Shown in pieces: positions 1-6,655 of a stretch of 8,305 bases of DNA (its first letter is position 1; each line of letters starts with the position of its first letter). The notes under the pieces were generated by a model. The model made no database searches and had not been told where the DNA came from. It saw nothing but the letters and a program-made list of their open reading frames with translations. The DNA comes from an uncultured Bacteroidales bacterium (GTDB lineage Bacteria > Bacteroidota > Bacteroidia > Bacteroidales > JAUNSR01), in contig CAMTOT010000122.1 in NCBI GenBank assembly GCA_947074165.1, positions 1-8,305 of the forward strand, in the 5' to 3' direction. The translations under genes and the position numbers were made by a program.

Positions 1-48
1 CGAGATAATGAGCGGTGACTGGAGTTCAGACGTGTGCTCTTCCGATCT
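1..48 (+). other. Illumina adapter/index contamination
   Basis: Bases 1-6 (CGAGAT) match the 3' end of the Illumina P7 primer. Bases 7-14 (AATGAGCG) sit exactly where the 8-base i7 index belongs, and their reverse complement CGCTCATT is, from memory, TruSeq HT index D703. Bases 15-48 match the 34-base read-2 adapter, beginning GTGACTGGAGTTC and ending CTCTTCCGATCT. The order P7 tail, index, adapter is that of an intact indexing primer, so this is untrimmed library sequence and not genome. Genomic sequence starts at base 49. Translated, it gives the well-known contaminant peptide GDWSSDVCSSDL. Confidence 0.98.
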
Positions 49-445
49 CAGGGACGGAAAAAGTAAGGCTCAAACAGTGACATTGAAAAATATTAGTGGA
101 AATACGGATCTTGTAAAACAAGAGAACTTTAATTCTCTTGGCGCTAAGTTTGAAACTCTTACATCAAACGAAAAAGTTAAGCTTGGTATCCGTAACGGGG
201 TGAAAGTGACAAGTATCAAAGACGGTAAAGTAAAATATGCCGGTATCAAAGATGGTTTTGTAATTGTAAAGATTAACGATACACGAGTTTCTACAGAAAA
301 AGATGTAGAAAGAATTTATCGCGATCTTACATCCGTAAGGATAGGTGATAGCGAACCGGTAATGTTTATTGTAGGGCTATACCCAAGCGGTAAGACCGCT
401 TACTACGCGATAGATGTAACTGCAGCAATGAAGAACAAAAACTAA
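49..445 (+). CDS. htrA: Do/HtrA-family periplasmic serine protease, C-terminal fragment (PDZ domain)
   Basis: This is the 3' end of a gene cut by the contig edge; 131 native codons plus TAA remain. The open frame extends back to an ATG at base 8, but that codon lies inside the sequencing index and its first 14 residues are adapter. The remaining protein carries one PDZ-like domain, with LGIRNGVKVTSI followed by the pattern AGIKDGFVIVKIND and a closing helix (TEKDVERIYRDL). This resembles the second PDZ domain of DegP/DegQ-type proteases, which degrade or refold damaged envelope proteins in the periplasm. The trypsin-like catalytic domain, its His-Asp-Ser triad, the signal peptide and PDZ1 would lie to the left and are missing. 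Its place immediately before rpoD agrees with the htrA-rpoD order I recall from Bacteroides genomes. The family call rests on the PDZ domain plus that context, so another PDZ protein is possible but less likely. Confidence 0.8.
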
Positions 446-455
446 ATATAATTTG

Positions 456-508
456 CGGCACATATAAATATTTATCAGGTTTAATATAATAAATGTTTAT
501 TTGTGCCG
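456..508 (+). terminator. Long hairpin after the protease gene, probable terminator
   Basis: Bases 456-475 pair with 489-508 over 20 positions, with one T-T mismatch and one G-T wobble, around a 13-base loop (476-488). The base of the stem is GC-rich (CGGCACA with TGTGCCG) and is followed by TTATTTTATT. It starts 11 bases after the protease stop codon. The T-tract is interrupted, so it may act partly as a 3'-end stabiliser as well as an intrinsic terminator. Confidence 0.65.
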
Positions 509-733
509 TTATTTTATTATATTGTGTTAAGTTCGTTATATTTGAGTTTATTACATTATTTTAAGTGTTTAAGTTGGTAGTACTCTTAATAATAAACTGA
601 TTATCAGAGAGAGTTATATGTGAAAAAAAAGAGTTCTAATAAAACAAAGCATATTGTTTTTTGTTTTAAAAGTAAATATCAAAGAGTTTAGAATATAAAT
701 TTTACATAAGTTGTATTTTTGTCTGTGGAATGA
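509..733. other. AT-rich intergenic region before rpoD, no gene seen
   Basis: With its flanks this belongs to a 343-base gap between the protease stop and rpoD. I find no credible coding frame. A short all-AT inverted repeat lies at 640-648/660-668. A second TAnnTTTG box (TATTTTTG, 714-721) could be an additional upstream rpoD promoter, but it has no clear -33 partner. The gap is long for a region with one obvious promoter, so extra regulation or an unannotated small RNA cannot be excluded. Confidence 0.5.
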
Positions 734-765
734 CTTGACAAATTAACAAAATAAAAGTATATTTG
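734..765 (+). promoter_or_regulatory. Bacteroidetes-type rpoD promoter
   Basis: TATATTTG at 758-765 matches the Bacteroidetes -7 consensus TAnnTTTG exactly. A TTG within CTTGAC (734-739) lies 20 bases upstream, at the position of the -33 TTTG element. Transcription would begin a few bases after 765, leaving a leader of roughly 15-20 bases before the ATG at 789. The leader has no Shine-Dalgarno sequence, which is normal in this phylum. Confidence 0.7.
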
Positions 766-788
766 CGCTCCAAATTCTTATTTGTGGG

Positions 789-1649
789 ATGAGACAATTA
801 AAGATTACAAAGTCAATTACTAACAGGGAGAGTGCTTCACTTGACAAGTATCTACAAGAAATTGGTCGTGAGGACCTAATTACTGTAGAAGAAGAAGTAG
901 AACTAGCCCAGCGTATTAAAAAAGGGGACCGCCGAGCTTTAGAGAAGCTAACAAGAGCGAATCTCCGTTTTGTTGTATCAGTTGCTAAACAGTATCAAAA
1001 TCAGGGGCTTAGTTTGCCCGATTTGATAAATGAAGGAAACTTGGGACTGATCAAAGCGGCAGAGAAGTTTGATGAGACCCGCGGTTTTAAATTTATTTCT
1101 TACGCTGTATGGTGGATTCGTCAGTCTATATTACAGGCTTTGGCGGAGCAGTCACGTATCGTGCGTCTTCCTTTAAATCAGGTTGGCTCGCTGAATAAAA
1201 TCAGCAAAGCCTTCTCTAAGTTTGAACAAGAAAACGAGCGTAAACCATCGCCAGAGGAGTTAGCTACAGAACTGGACATACCGGTAGATAAGATTTCAGA
1301 TACACTGAAAGTATCTGGTCGTCATATTTCGGTAGATGCTCCATTTGTGGAAGGTGAAGATAACAGTTTGTTGGACGTTCTGATTAACGACGATTCTCCA
1401 ATCGCCGACAGATCTCTGATAAACGAATCTCTTGCTAAAGAAATTGACAGAGCTTTAGGTACATTAGCAGACAGAGAGAGAGACATAATTAAAATGTTTT
1501 TCGGTATAGGAAATCAGGAAATGACGCTTGAGGAGATTGGCGATAAATTCGGATTAACACGTGAACGTGTACGCCAGATCAAAGAAAAAGCAATACGAAA
1601 ACTACGTCAGAACTCTCGAAGTAAACTGCTAAAATCTTATTTAGGATAA
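789..1649 (+). CDS. rpoD: Primary RNA polymerase sigma factor RpoD (sigma-70, short Bacteroidetes type)
   Basis: This is the housekeeping sigma factor that gives RNA polymerase its promoter specificity and opens the DNA. It has 286 residues, the usual size in Bacteroidetes, and lacks the acidic region 1.1 and the non-conserved insert of the proteobacterial protein. Domains in order: region 1.2 at about 15-47 ([12 protein letters not shown]); region 2 at about 50-123, with core-binding [15 protein letters not shown] and the -10-recognition/melting helix [15 protein letters not shown]; region 3 at about 130-205; region 4 at about 215-280, with the helix-turn-helix [19 protein letters not shown]. 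The ATG at 789 gives the conserved [10 protein letters not shown] start and follows the promoter at a sensible distance. The gene appears monocistronic: its own promoter lies upstream and a strong terminator begins 28 bases after the stop. The frame is intact with no missing motif. Confidence 0.98.
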   Translation: MRQLKITKSITNRESASLDKYLQEIGREDLITVEEEVELAQRIKKGDRRALEKLTRANLRFVVSVAKQYQNQGLSLPDLINEGNLGLIKAAEKFDETRGFKFISYAVWWIRQSILQALAEQSRIVRLPLNQVGSLNKISKAFSKFEQENERKPSPEELATELDIPVDKISDTLKVSGRHISVDAPFVEGEDNSLLDVLINDDSPIADRSLINESLAKEIDRALGTLADRERDIIKMFFGIGNQEMTLEEIGDKFGLTRERVRQIKEKAIRKLRQNSRSKLLKSYLG

Positions 1650-1671
1650 TATTTGCAATTGCATACGCAAT

Positions 1672-1710
1672 AAAAAAATCCCTCTCGATTATCGAGAGGG
1701 ATTTTTTTTT
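1672..1710. terminator. Strong bidirectional intrinsic terminator
   Basis: ATCCCTCTCGAT (1678-1689) and ATCGAGAGGGAT (1691-1702) are perfect reverse complements, giving a GC-rich stem of about 11 bp with a three-base loop. A run of A precedes the stem (1672-1678) and nine T follow (1702-1710), so either strand yields a hairpin plus U-tract. It lies between the convergent rpoD and HTH genes and can end both transcripts. Confidence 0.95.
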
Positions 1711-1756
1711 ATCTGTAATTTATTTTGCGATAAACTATTGATATGTCATAATATTT

Positions 1757-1963
1757 TTATTCGGCTTTATACTCTAAGATATCGGCTGGTTGACAATCAA
1801 GCACCCTGCAAATAGCCTCAAGCGTAGAGAATCGTATAGCTTTAGCTTTCCCGGTTTTAAGTACAGAAAGGTTGGCAGGAGTTATTTCCACGCGCTCGGA
1901 GAGCTCATTTAGAGAGATCTTCCTCCTCGCCATCATAATATCTAGGTTTACAATAATAGGCAT
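1757..1963 (-). CDS. Small Cro/CI (XRE)-type HTH transcriptional regulator, partner of DUF2975 protein
   Basis: A 68-residue protein that is essentially a single helix-turn-helix domain. SLNELSERVEITPANLSVLKTGKAKAI (residues 17-43) contains both DNA-contacting helices, and the C-terminal part (STLEAICRVLDCQPADILEY) is the usual scaffold helix and tail of YozG-like regulators. There is no ligand or dimerisation domain. It starts 19 bases after the stop of the DUF2975 gene on the same strand, so the two are almost certainly one operon. DUF2975/HTH pairs of this kind are widespread in Firmicutes and Bacteroidetes and poorly characterised. A plausible but unproven role is operon self-regulation, with the membrane protein modulating the regulator. 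The first methionine is preferred over the internal Met-10/Met-11 because MPIIVNLD-type starts are conserved in this family. Confidence 0.9.
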   Translation of the reverse strand: MPIIVNLDIMMARRKISLNELSERVEITPANLSVLKTGKAKAIRFSTLEAICRVLDCQPADILEYKAE

Positions 1964-1982
1964 ATATAATTGTTGTTCTTTT

Positions 1983-2636
1983 TTAAATAGTTAATTCCTG
2001 CTCTTCTCTTAGTTTAAGTCCGATAGCGAAAATCTCCGCAATAAGAAGAGACGCAAGTCCGAGCATAAGATTGCCGGTTTGTAAAATATTTGAATAGTCA
2101 AAGTCATAATCTTTTAGTTGTATCTGAGATGATACCGTATGGTAGTTCAGGTATCCAAGGATTATAACTATCAGACTTGTTGTAATTAGCGCAATTCCTA
2201 TACGTCTTAGCAGGCGTACGTTTTTCCACTCAAAGATATATGATTTGTTTATATTTATTATAAGAATAATAAAACAAATAAAAGCTATTATCGCAGCTGC
2301 AATATATGATAAAGATAAAATCAGTGTAATAGTTATTCTTGTAATGCCCGGATTGTTTTCCACCCTTGTCGTTATCTCGCTATATTGCATTGGTGTCCAT
2401 ACGTCTGTTTTCGTATTAAATATCGAGTCATTGTAATTTCCGGGATCTTTAGGATATAGTTTTATCGTAATATATTCACTCGAAATCCCATCGTTATTGC
2501 TGTTTATTAATTCTTCATTGTGTGAAATAGCCAGAGCCTCTCTTACCGCATCAATACCCCCCATAATATTGACAGACAAAGATGCTGCCAATGTGAAAAA
2601 GATAAGAATACATATTATATTTAATCTCCTTGTCAT
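1983..2636 (-). CDS. DUF2975 family four-helix membrane protein
   Basis: A 217-residue integral inner-membrane protein. Predicted membrane helices lie at about residues 6-28, 100-128, 143-164 and 185-207, with a polar segment of about 70 residues between the first two. The end of the last helix and tail, AEIFAIGLKLREEQELTI, is the conserved signature of DUF2975. The biochemical function of the family is unknown. It is the first gene of a pair with the small HTH regulator 19 bases downstream, the standard arrangement for this family, which suggests signal sensing at the membrane coupled to gene control (inference). Translation starts at the ATG ending at 2636, and there is no Shine-Dalgarno sequence. 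The 74-base gap to the upstream peptidase gene contains no hairpin, so some read-through from it is possible. A possible own -7 box is described separately. Confidence 0.85.
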   Translation of the reverse strand: MTRRLNIICILIFFTLAASLSVNIMGGIDAVREALAISHNEELINSNNDGISSEYITIKLYPKDPGNYNDSIFNTKTDVWTPMQYSEITTRVENNPGITRITITLILSLSYIAAAIIAFICFIILIININKSYIFEWKNVRLLRRIGIALITTSLIVIILGYLNYHTVSSQIQLKDYDFDYSNILQTGNLMLGLASLLIAEIFAIGLKLREEQELTI

Positions 2637-2691
2637 TTAAGAATTGAATTTTTAAAGTTTATATTCAGATAATTATTCAGTTGATGTAATA

Positions 2692-2699
2692 CAAAAATA
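2692..2699 (-). promoter_or_regulatory. Candidate -7 element for the DUF2975-HTH operon
   Basis: Read on the minus strand this is TATTTTTG, an exact TAnnTTTG match, about 55 bases upstream of the DUF2975 start codon. No proper TTTG -33 element is seen at the expected spacing; only a TTG (2718-2716) about 16 bases away. The region is very T-rich, so a chance match is possible. Confidence 0.35.
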
Positions 2700-2710
2700 A
2701 AAAAAATCGC

Positions 2711-5278
2711 TTATTCAAGATTCTTTTCAGGATAAAGTTCATCCCACCAGGCAGAATCATCTTTTAGATACTTGGCAAAGTAGGAGAAAATAGTTTTTTT
2801 CCATCCCAGTCTTTTGCGAAAATCACTTATGCCGTGATTTTCTCCTGCAATCTGTATAAATTCCACGTCTTTACCGAGAATCTTCATGGCATTAAACATC
2901 TGTATGCTTTCTCCTACCGGCACATTTGTATCTGCAGCCCCGTGAAGCAAAAGTAAAGGTGTGTTGATTTTATTTGCCATAAACAACGGACTTTGCCCGG
3001 TGTAAAGTTCCGGATTATTCCATGGATAATTTTCAGCTGTAGCGATTGCACTATAAGAATATCCCCAGTAACCTTCACCCCAGTAACTTGCAATATTGCT
3101 TATTCCCGCATGAGATATAGCTGCAGCGAATATATCGGTTTGCGTCTGAAGATACATGGTCATAAAACCTCCGTAAGAAGCTCCCATACATCCTATTTTA
3201 TCTTTATTGATAAACTGATGTTGGGCGCAAAACTCTTTAGTTCCTGTTATAATATCATCCGCAGTCTGTTTGCCCCATGCATTTACATGTCGTGCAGCAA
3301 ACTCCTCTCCATATCCTGTTGTTCCCGACGGTTGAAGCACTAACATAACATATCCCTGAGCTGCATACTGATGCATAGAGTATGGATGGTAGAATGCACG
3401 GCTCGTGGGTGATGTACCTCCGTAATAATATACAATCATAGGATACGATTTTGTCTCGTCAAAGTTGTATGGAAGATAGTATCGTCCTTCAATATCTGTC
3501 CCGTCACTTGATTTAAAGTTCCAGTCTTTTACATCGCCTAACAGTAGATCATCGGTAGAATTATTAATATCAATATTTACCAGACTCTCTTTTTTAGTTT
3601 TCAGATCAAAAACATATAGCTTGTTTCCTTCGCTTGCCTTTGTGCCGTAATAAGCAATTTTATCACCCGCAGGAGTTATGCTGTAATTGGCTATACAGTC
3701 AGGAGAGATATTAAGTTTTAAAAAGCTGTTTTTCTTTGCGTCATATTCATACAGATTATTATAATCCTTATCCTCGCACACAAGCAGATACTTGCCGTTC
3801 CATGTTTTAAAAGCATAATCAACCGAAGGATTGAAATCCCTGGTTACGGAGCGTATATCCTTAGTTTCTGTGTTGAAAATATACAATTGGCGATCAAAAT
3901 AATTTGGTATTTCCACAGATTCATCTTTTACACCAAGTCTGTCGAATGCTTCCGCCGAACCTATGATAAGTATCTCTTTGCCGTCAGGAGTGATAGATGT
4001 ACTTCCTGCAAACTTATTTTGATAAAATATTGTGTCAGTTTGAAATGTCTTTGTGTCCAGAGATAATAAGCTCGTATTTGTAAACGGACGCTCTGTAATG
4101 CAGTTTCCGTTTTGAGAAAAATATATCTTGTCAGTACTTGATCCGACAGATCTTGGCTGTAGATAGTGATATCCGAAAGTCGCCTGTTTCAGTTCTGAAC
4201 TTTTCAGGTTATAAATAAATATATTATTTGAAGATAAAGAATTGCGGCTACGCTCTGACGGAGAAAGTACACGGCGTATATCTCCCGACTGAGCTTTGTT
4301 GTCACTATCTGAGATATTAAATACCAGATATGATTCATCTTTATTTATCGAGTAGCTGAAGTCGGGAACGTTCGTAGCCAAAAGTCTGTCTTCATAAGTC
4401 TGCGGATTAAAGGTGCGGATACAGTTCTGTCCCTTCTCCTTTGTCATATACATCAGTAAAGGTGACTGTGGCATCCATCTTAGATTTTTCCATGCCTTAT
4501 TTACGTGTCTTTTAGATCCGCTTCTAACATCGGTTATGTATGTTTCATATGATGTGTCACCCGTTGGGTCTACTGATTTTACTCCCGTAAGCAGATATCT
4601 GCCGTCAGAGCTGATGGCCAGGCTTGTGAAAAAGTCTCCAATCATCATATCTTCAACGGTCACAGGATGTTTATCTGACGTAGATAACTCAATGACCGCA
4701 TTTTCCCCATTTTTATTAGCAATTATATTTACAATAAGAGAAGGGTTTTGTTTGTTTTCAGGTGTAGAAAGAGTTTTTATCACAACCTCCTTCTGTCCCG
4801 GCTCCATTGTAATCGAAGCTGTCGTAAACGAAGCTTTAGATATCGAATCAGTCAACTTCGTATCTGTGGCTTTTTTCTCGCCGTCTATAAAAACAGCGGC
4901 TATGCCATTAGATTTAAAATCTAAATCCACATTAGCATATTTATCGCTTCTTATATAGAACTTGTGATTGTATATTTTCGTATCGCTGCCGTTTCTGTCA
5001 AATACAAAAGTGCCGCAAGTGTCAGCTGTTATTATTTTTTCAGAGAAGTGATTGTCAGATATATAATTGTTTATAAGAGATTCAGTTTTAAACTTCTCGT
5101 TTTTAAGATTCACAGAGTCGATAAAGACCGGAGAGATATACTCGCTGCTTATGCCCTCAATAAGTTTATTTACCCTTATTGTATCAGCGCAAAAACTTTC
5201 CGTAAATGGTATAAGCGCAAGTGTGGAGAAAAGATATTTACCTACTATTTGAGATCGTAGAATCTTTGATTTTTGCAT
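2711..5278 (-). CDS. Secreted S9 family peptidase (prolyl oligopeptidase / DPP-IV-like)
   Basis: An 855-residue exported serine peptidase predicted to cleave peptides, often after proline, in the periplasm or at the cell surface. Residues 1 to about 31 form a signal peptide: basic N-end, hydrophobic YLFSTLALIPF, likely cleavage near SFCA. There is no lipobox and no type IX secretion tail. Residues about 32-205 are an extra N-terminal segment. Residues about 210-590 are a beta-propeller with TolB/PD40-like repeats (AISSDGRYLL, SITPDGKEIL, SITPAGDKIA). Residues about 595-855 are the alpha/beta-hydrolase domain, with YYYGG near the oxyanion region. The triad is complete: Ser701 in GASYGG, Asp783 in HGAADTNVP and His815 in GENHG; the Asp-His spacing of 32 equals that of human DPP-IV (D708-H740). 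It is transcribed away from the 162-aa gene. The precise specificity (DPP-IV, acylaminoacyl peptidase or other S9 subfamily) cannot be told by eye. Confidence 0.93.
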   Translation of the reverse strand: MQKSKILRSQIVGKYLFSTLALIPFTESFCADTIRVNKLIEGISSEYISPVFIDSVNLKNEKFKTESLINNYISDNHFSEKIITADTCGTFVFDRNGSDTKIYNHKFYIRSDKYANVDLDFKSNGIAAVFIDGEKKATDTKLTDSISKASFTTASITMEPGQKEVVIKTLSTPENKQNPSLIVNIIANKNGENAVIELSTSDKHPVTVEDMMIGDFFTSLAISSDGRYLLTGVKSVDPTGDTSYETYITDVRSGSKRHVNKAWKNLRWMPQSPLLMYMTKEKGQNCIRTFNPQTYEDRLLATNVPDFSYSINKDESYLVFNISDSDNKAQSGDIRRVLSPSERSRNSLSSNNIFIYNLKSSELKQATFGYHYLQPRSVGSSTDKIYFSQNGNCITERPFTNTSLLSLDTKTFQTDTIFYQNKFAGSTSITPDGKEILIIGSAEAFDRLGVKDESVEIPNYFDRQLYIFNTETKDIRSVTRDFNPSVDYAFKTWNGKYLLVCEDKDYNNLYEYDAKKNSFLKLNISPDCIANYSITPAGDKIAYYGTKASEGNKLYVFDLKTKKESLVNIDINNSTDDLLLGDVKDWNFKSSDGTDIEGRYYLPYNFDETKSYPMIVYYYGGTSPTSRAFYHPYSMHQYAAQGYVMLVLQPSGTTGYGEEFAARHVNAWGKQTADDIITGTKEFCAQHQFINKDKIGCMGASYGGFMTMYLQTQTDIFAAAISHAGISNIASYWGEGYWGYSYSAIATAENYPWNNPELYTGQSPLFMANKINTPLLLLHGAADTNVPVGESIQMFNAMKILGKDVEFIQIAGENHGISDFRKRLGWKKTIFSYFAKYLKDDSAWWDELYPEKNLE

Positions 5279-5449
5279 AATATGTAATATGAAATTCGAA
5301 ATATGAGGATGTAAAATTAAGATTATTTCTTAAACATTCCATTCAATTTCTTTGTTTTGTAAATGATGGAGTATTAATTAGTTAAATATGCTGGCTAAGA
5401 TTTACTTTATTGAAATTGGTTTATTAATATACTTAAAAATCATTGAATT
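5279..5449. other. Divergent intergenic region
   Basis: A 171-base AT-rich gap between the divergently transcribed S9 peptidase and 162-aa protein genes. It should hold promoters for both. I see TTTG/TTTTG at 5351-5359, which could be a -33 element for the plus-strand gene, but no exact TAnnTTTG box for either direction, and no Shine-Dalgarno sequences. No gene is seen here. Confidence 0.4.
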
Positions 5450-5938
5450 ATGGGACCACACCTGTTTTCTGAAATTGTAGTTAATAGATTCTGTAACAGC
5501 CTGGAAGAGCAAGTATATACATTCATACAAGAGAATAATGAGTTGTGGGAGCAATATCAGGAGTTGCTTAAAAAACATGACGCATATGATATAAAGGAGA
5601 TCATAAAAAAGACTCTTATAGACGGTTTGCTTGAGCACCGTCCCATCGTTTATTCTTACGCCAAAAAGAATGAAAAGATAGAATCGTTTATAGAAAACCT
5701 GTCCAATCAGTTTATTTCAAATATTCTCGATGCGGTATTTTTATATATTGAACGTACGCCGGAGTTGATGAAATACTTTTATGTAAATCCAGACTCTATT
5801 ATAGAAGTACAGTATAATATACGTGAGACGATAATAGAGCGACTATTTCTTATATCGACCGGGTATGAAGAAGATAATCCCAAAAGTAATCTTCTGAATC
5901 AGTATAAAGAGATGATGCTAAAAGCAGAAGAGGAGTAA
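5450..5938 (+). CDS. Unrecognised helical cytoplasmic protein (162 aa)
   Basis: I do not recognise this family. The product has no signal peptide and no membrane helix, is rich in Glu, Lys, Ile and Leu, and looks all-alpha. Residues 16-42 (NSLEEQVYTFIQENNELWEQ and onward) are strongly amphipathic, possibly coiled-coil, and further helices probably cover about 48-62, 69-92 and 115-135. The C-terminus is acidic (LKAEEE). The only cysteine is Cys15. There is no helix-turn-helix, nucleotide-binding or metal-cluster motif that I can see. It overlaps no other gene and has consistent coding character. It lies 86 bases upstream of fetA on the same strand with no obvious terminator between, so it could be co-transcribed with fetAB; a candidate fetA promoter in that gap leaves this open. 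The shape loosely recalls the effector half of TetR-type proteins, but without the DNA-binding half this is only an impression. Confidence 0.75.
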   Translation: MGPHLFSEIVVNRFCNSLEEQVYTFIQENNELWEQYQELLKKHDAYDIKEIIKKTLIDGLLEHRPIVYSYAKKNEKIESFIENLSNQFISNILDAVFLYIERTPELMKYFYVNPDSIIEVQYNIRETIIERLFLISTGYEEDNPKSNLLNQYKEMMLKAEEE

Positions 5939-5978
5939 TCAGGAGTTAAATTACTGTTTTTTTTAAGTTACTAATTTA

Positions 5979-5986
5979 TATCTTTG
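5979..5986 (+). promoter_or_regulatory. Candidate -7 element of the fetAB operon
   Basis: TATCTTTG is an exact match to the Bacteroidetes TAnnTTTG box, 38 bases upstream of the fetA start codon. No good TTTG -33 element is present; the region holds a T-run and two direct repeats instead. A weak core promoter of this kind would fit an activated or regulated gene. Confidence 0.45.
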
Positions 5987-5991
5987 TCATG

Positions 5992-6012
5992 CTGTGAAAT
6001 AAGTATTCACGG
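5992..6012. repeat. 21-bp near-palindrome between the fetA promoter and start codon
   Basis: The left arm C-T-GTGAA (5992-5998) mirrors the right arm TTCAC-G-G (6006-6012) around a 7-base spacer, with one G-T pair. It begins 6 bases after the candidate -7 box and ends 12 bases before the ATG, so it would cover the transcription start. This placement suits a repressor operator, or a small hairpin at the 5' end of the mRNA. The arms are short, so a chance occurrence is possible. Confidence 0.35.
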
Positions 6013-6024
6013 TATGATATTGAT

Positions 6025-6648
6025 ATGATTAAATTTGAGAATGTATCTTTCGTATTTGACGACAAAACTATAGTTTCCGGATACTCTGAACATATAAAAG
6101 AATCGGAGCATGTCTGTCTCATGGGGGAATCAGGAGCTGGCAAAAGTACCATAATGAAAAGCATTATGGGTCTTATACAGCCGGATGGTGGTAAAATTAC
6201 TGTATGTGGTAAGGAAGTAACCCATGCGGATATACTATCCATACGTTCTCACATAGCATGGGTGCCGCAGGAGGTTCACTTGCCATATGAATTTGTCAAA
6301 GAGGCGCTTGAGGCGCCGTTTGTGCTAAAAGTAAATCAATCACGCCGTTTTGATAAAGATCAGATGTTTCAATTATTTGAAACATTATCACTTGATAAAA
6401 GTATATACGAAAGACGCATGCAGGATATATCGGGAGGAGAGCGTCAGCGGCTTATGATAGCCCTTGCCGTAATGCTTGATAAAAAGATACTTCTTCTTGA
6501 TGAACCAACATCAGCCATAGATTCGGAAACAAGAGAGAAGATGATTGCTTTTCTTAAGACAATAAATATTACTCTTTTCGCGATATCTCACGATATGCCA
6601 TTCGCTCTAACCTGCGACAGAATAATCAGGTTAAATAAAATAAGATAA
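6025..6648 (+). CDS. fetA: FetA (YbbL) family ABC transporter ATP-binding protein
   Basis: The cytoplasmic ATPase of a FetAB-type transporter; FetAB has been linked to iron export and protection from iron-dependent oxidative stress in E. coli. The 207 residues hold every motif of an active ABC ATPase: Walker A GESGAGKST (34-42), Q-loop Gln82, signature ISGGE (135-139), Walker B ILLLDE (155-160), D-loop SAID (163-166) and H-loop His189. It is a single ATPase domain, slightly shorter than E. coli FetA, with a short C-terminal end. The ATP-binding domain alone would not define the substrate; the assignment comes from the adjoining FetB-type permease, whose start codon is 7 bases after this stop. 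The ATG at 6025 gives a standard N-terminal beta strand (MIKFENVSFVF). Confidence 0.9.
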   Translation: MIKFENVSFVFDDKTIVSGYSEHIKESEHVCLMGESGAGKSTIMKSIMGLIQPDGGKITVCGKEVTHADILSIRSHIAWVPQEVHLPYEFVKEALEAPFVLKVNQSRRFDKDQMFQLFETLSLDKSIYERRMQDISGGERQRLMIALAVMLDKKILLLDEPTSAIDSETREKMIAFLKTINITLFAISHDMPFALTCDRIIRLNKIR

Positions 6649-6655
6649 TTACATT

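Noticed and set aside
610..688. Three AGAGTT hexamers (610-615, 630-635, 683-688) and an AT-only hairpin at 640-668 upstream of rpoD
   Set aside because: Irregular spacing and short, low-complexity sequence; expected by chance in AT-rich DNA.
446..788. Possible CRISPR, tRNA or other structured RNA in the longest intergenic region
   Set aside because: No regularly spaced repeats, no cloverleaf and no recognisable riboswitch core; only the hairpin after the protease gene is convincing.
2245..2436. Plus-strand frame with a hydrophobic stretch
   Set aside because: It is the complement of the AT-rich transmembrane coding region of the DUF2975 gene; reverse complements of membrane helices often look hydrophobic.
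2993..3343. Plus-strand open frame of 116 codons opposite the catalytic domain of the peptidase
   Set aside because: Antisense to the most conserved part of the enzyme, Cys/Ser-rich composition and no recognisable domain.
5067..5252. Plus-strand frame beginning MFIRDS, resembling the peptide read from Nextera transposase adapter
   Set aside because: The underlying bases (TTGTTTATAAGAGATTCAG) differ from the mosaic end at several positions, and the minus-strand peptidase frame runs through without interruption, so it is a coincidence.
4413..5260. Two plus-strand open frames of 181 and 98 codons opposite the S9 peptidase
   Set aside because: They are antisense shadows of the peptidase: no family resemblance, no promoter, and the opposite strand carries a full motif-complete protein.
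5402..6242. Minus-strand frames at 5402-5638 and 5976-6242 over the 162-aa gene and fetA
   Set aside because: The fetA frame has all ABC ATPase motifs and the 162-aa frame is longer and of normal composition; the minus frames look like antisense noise.
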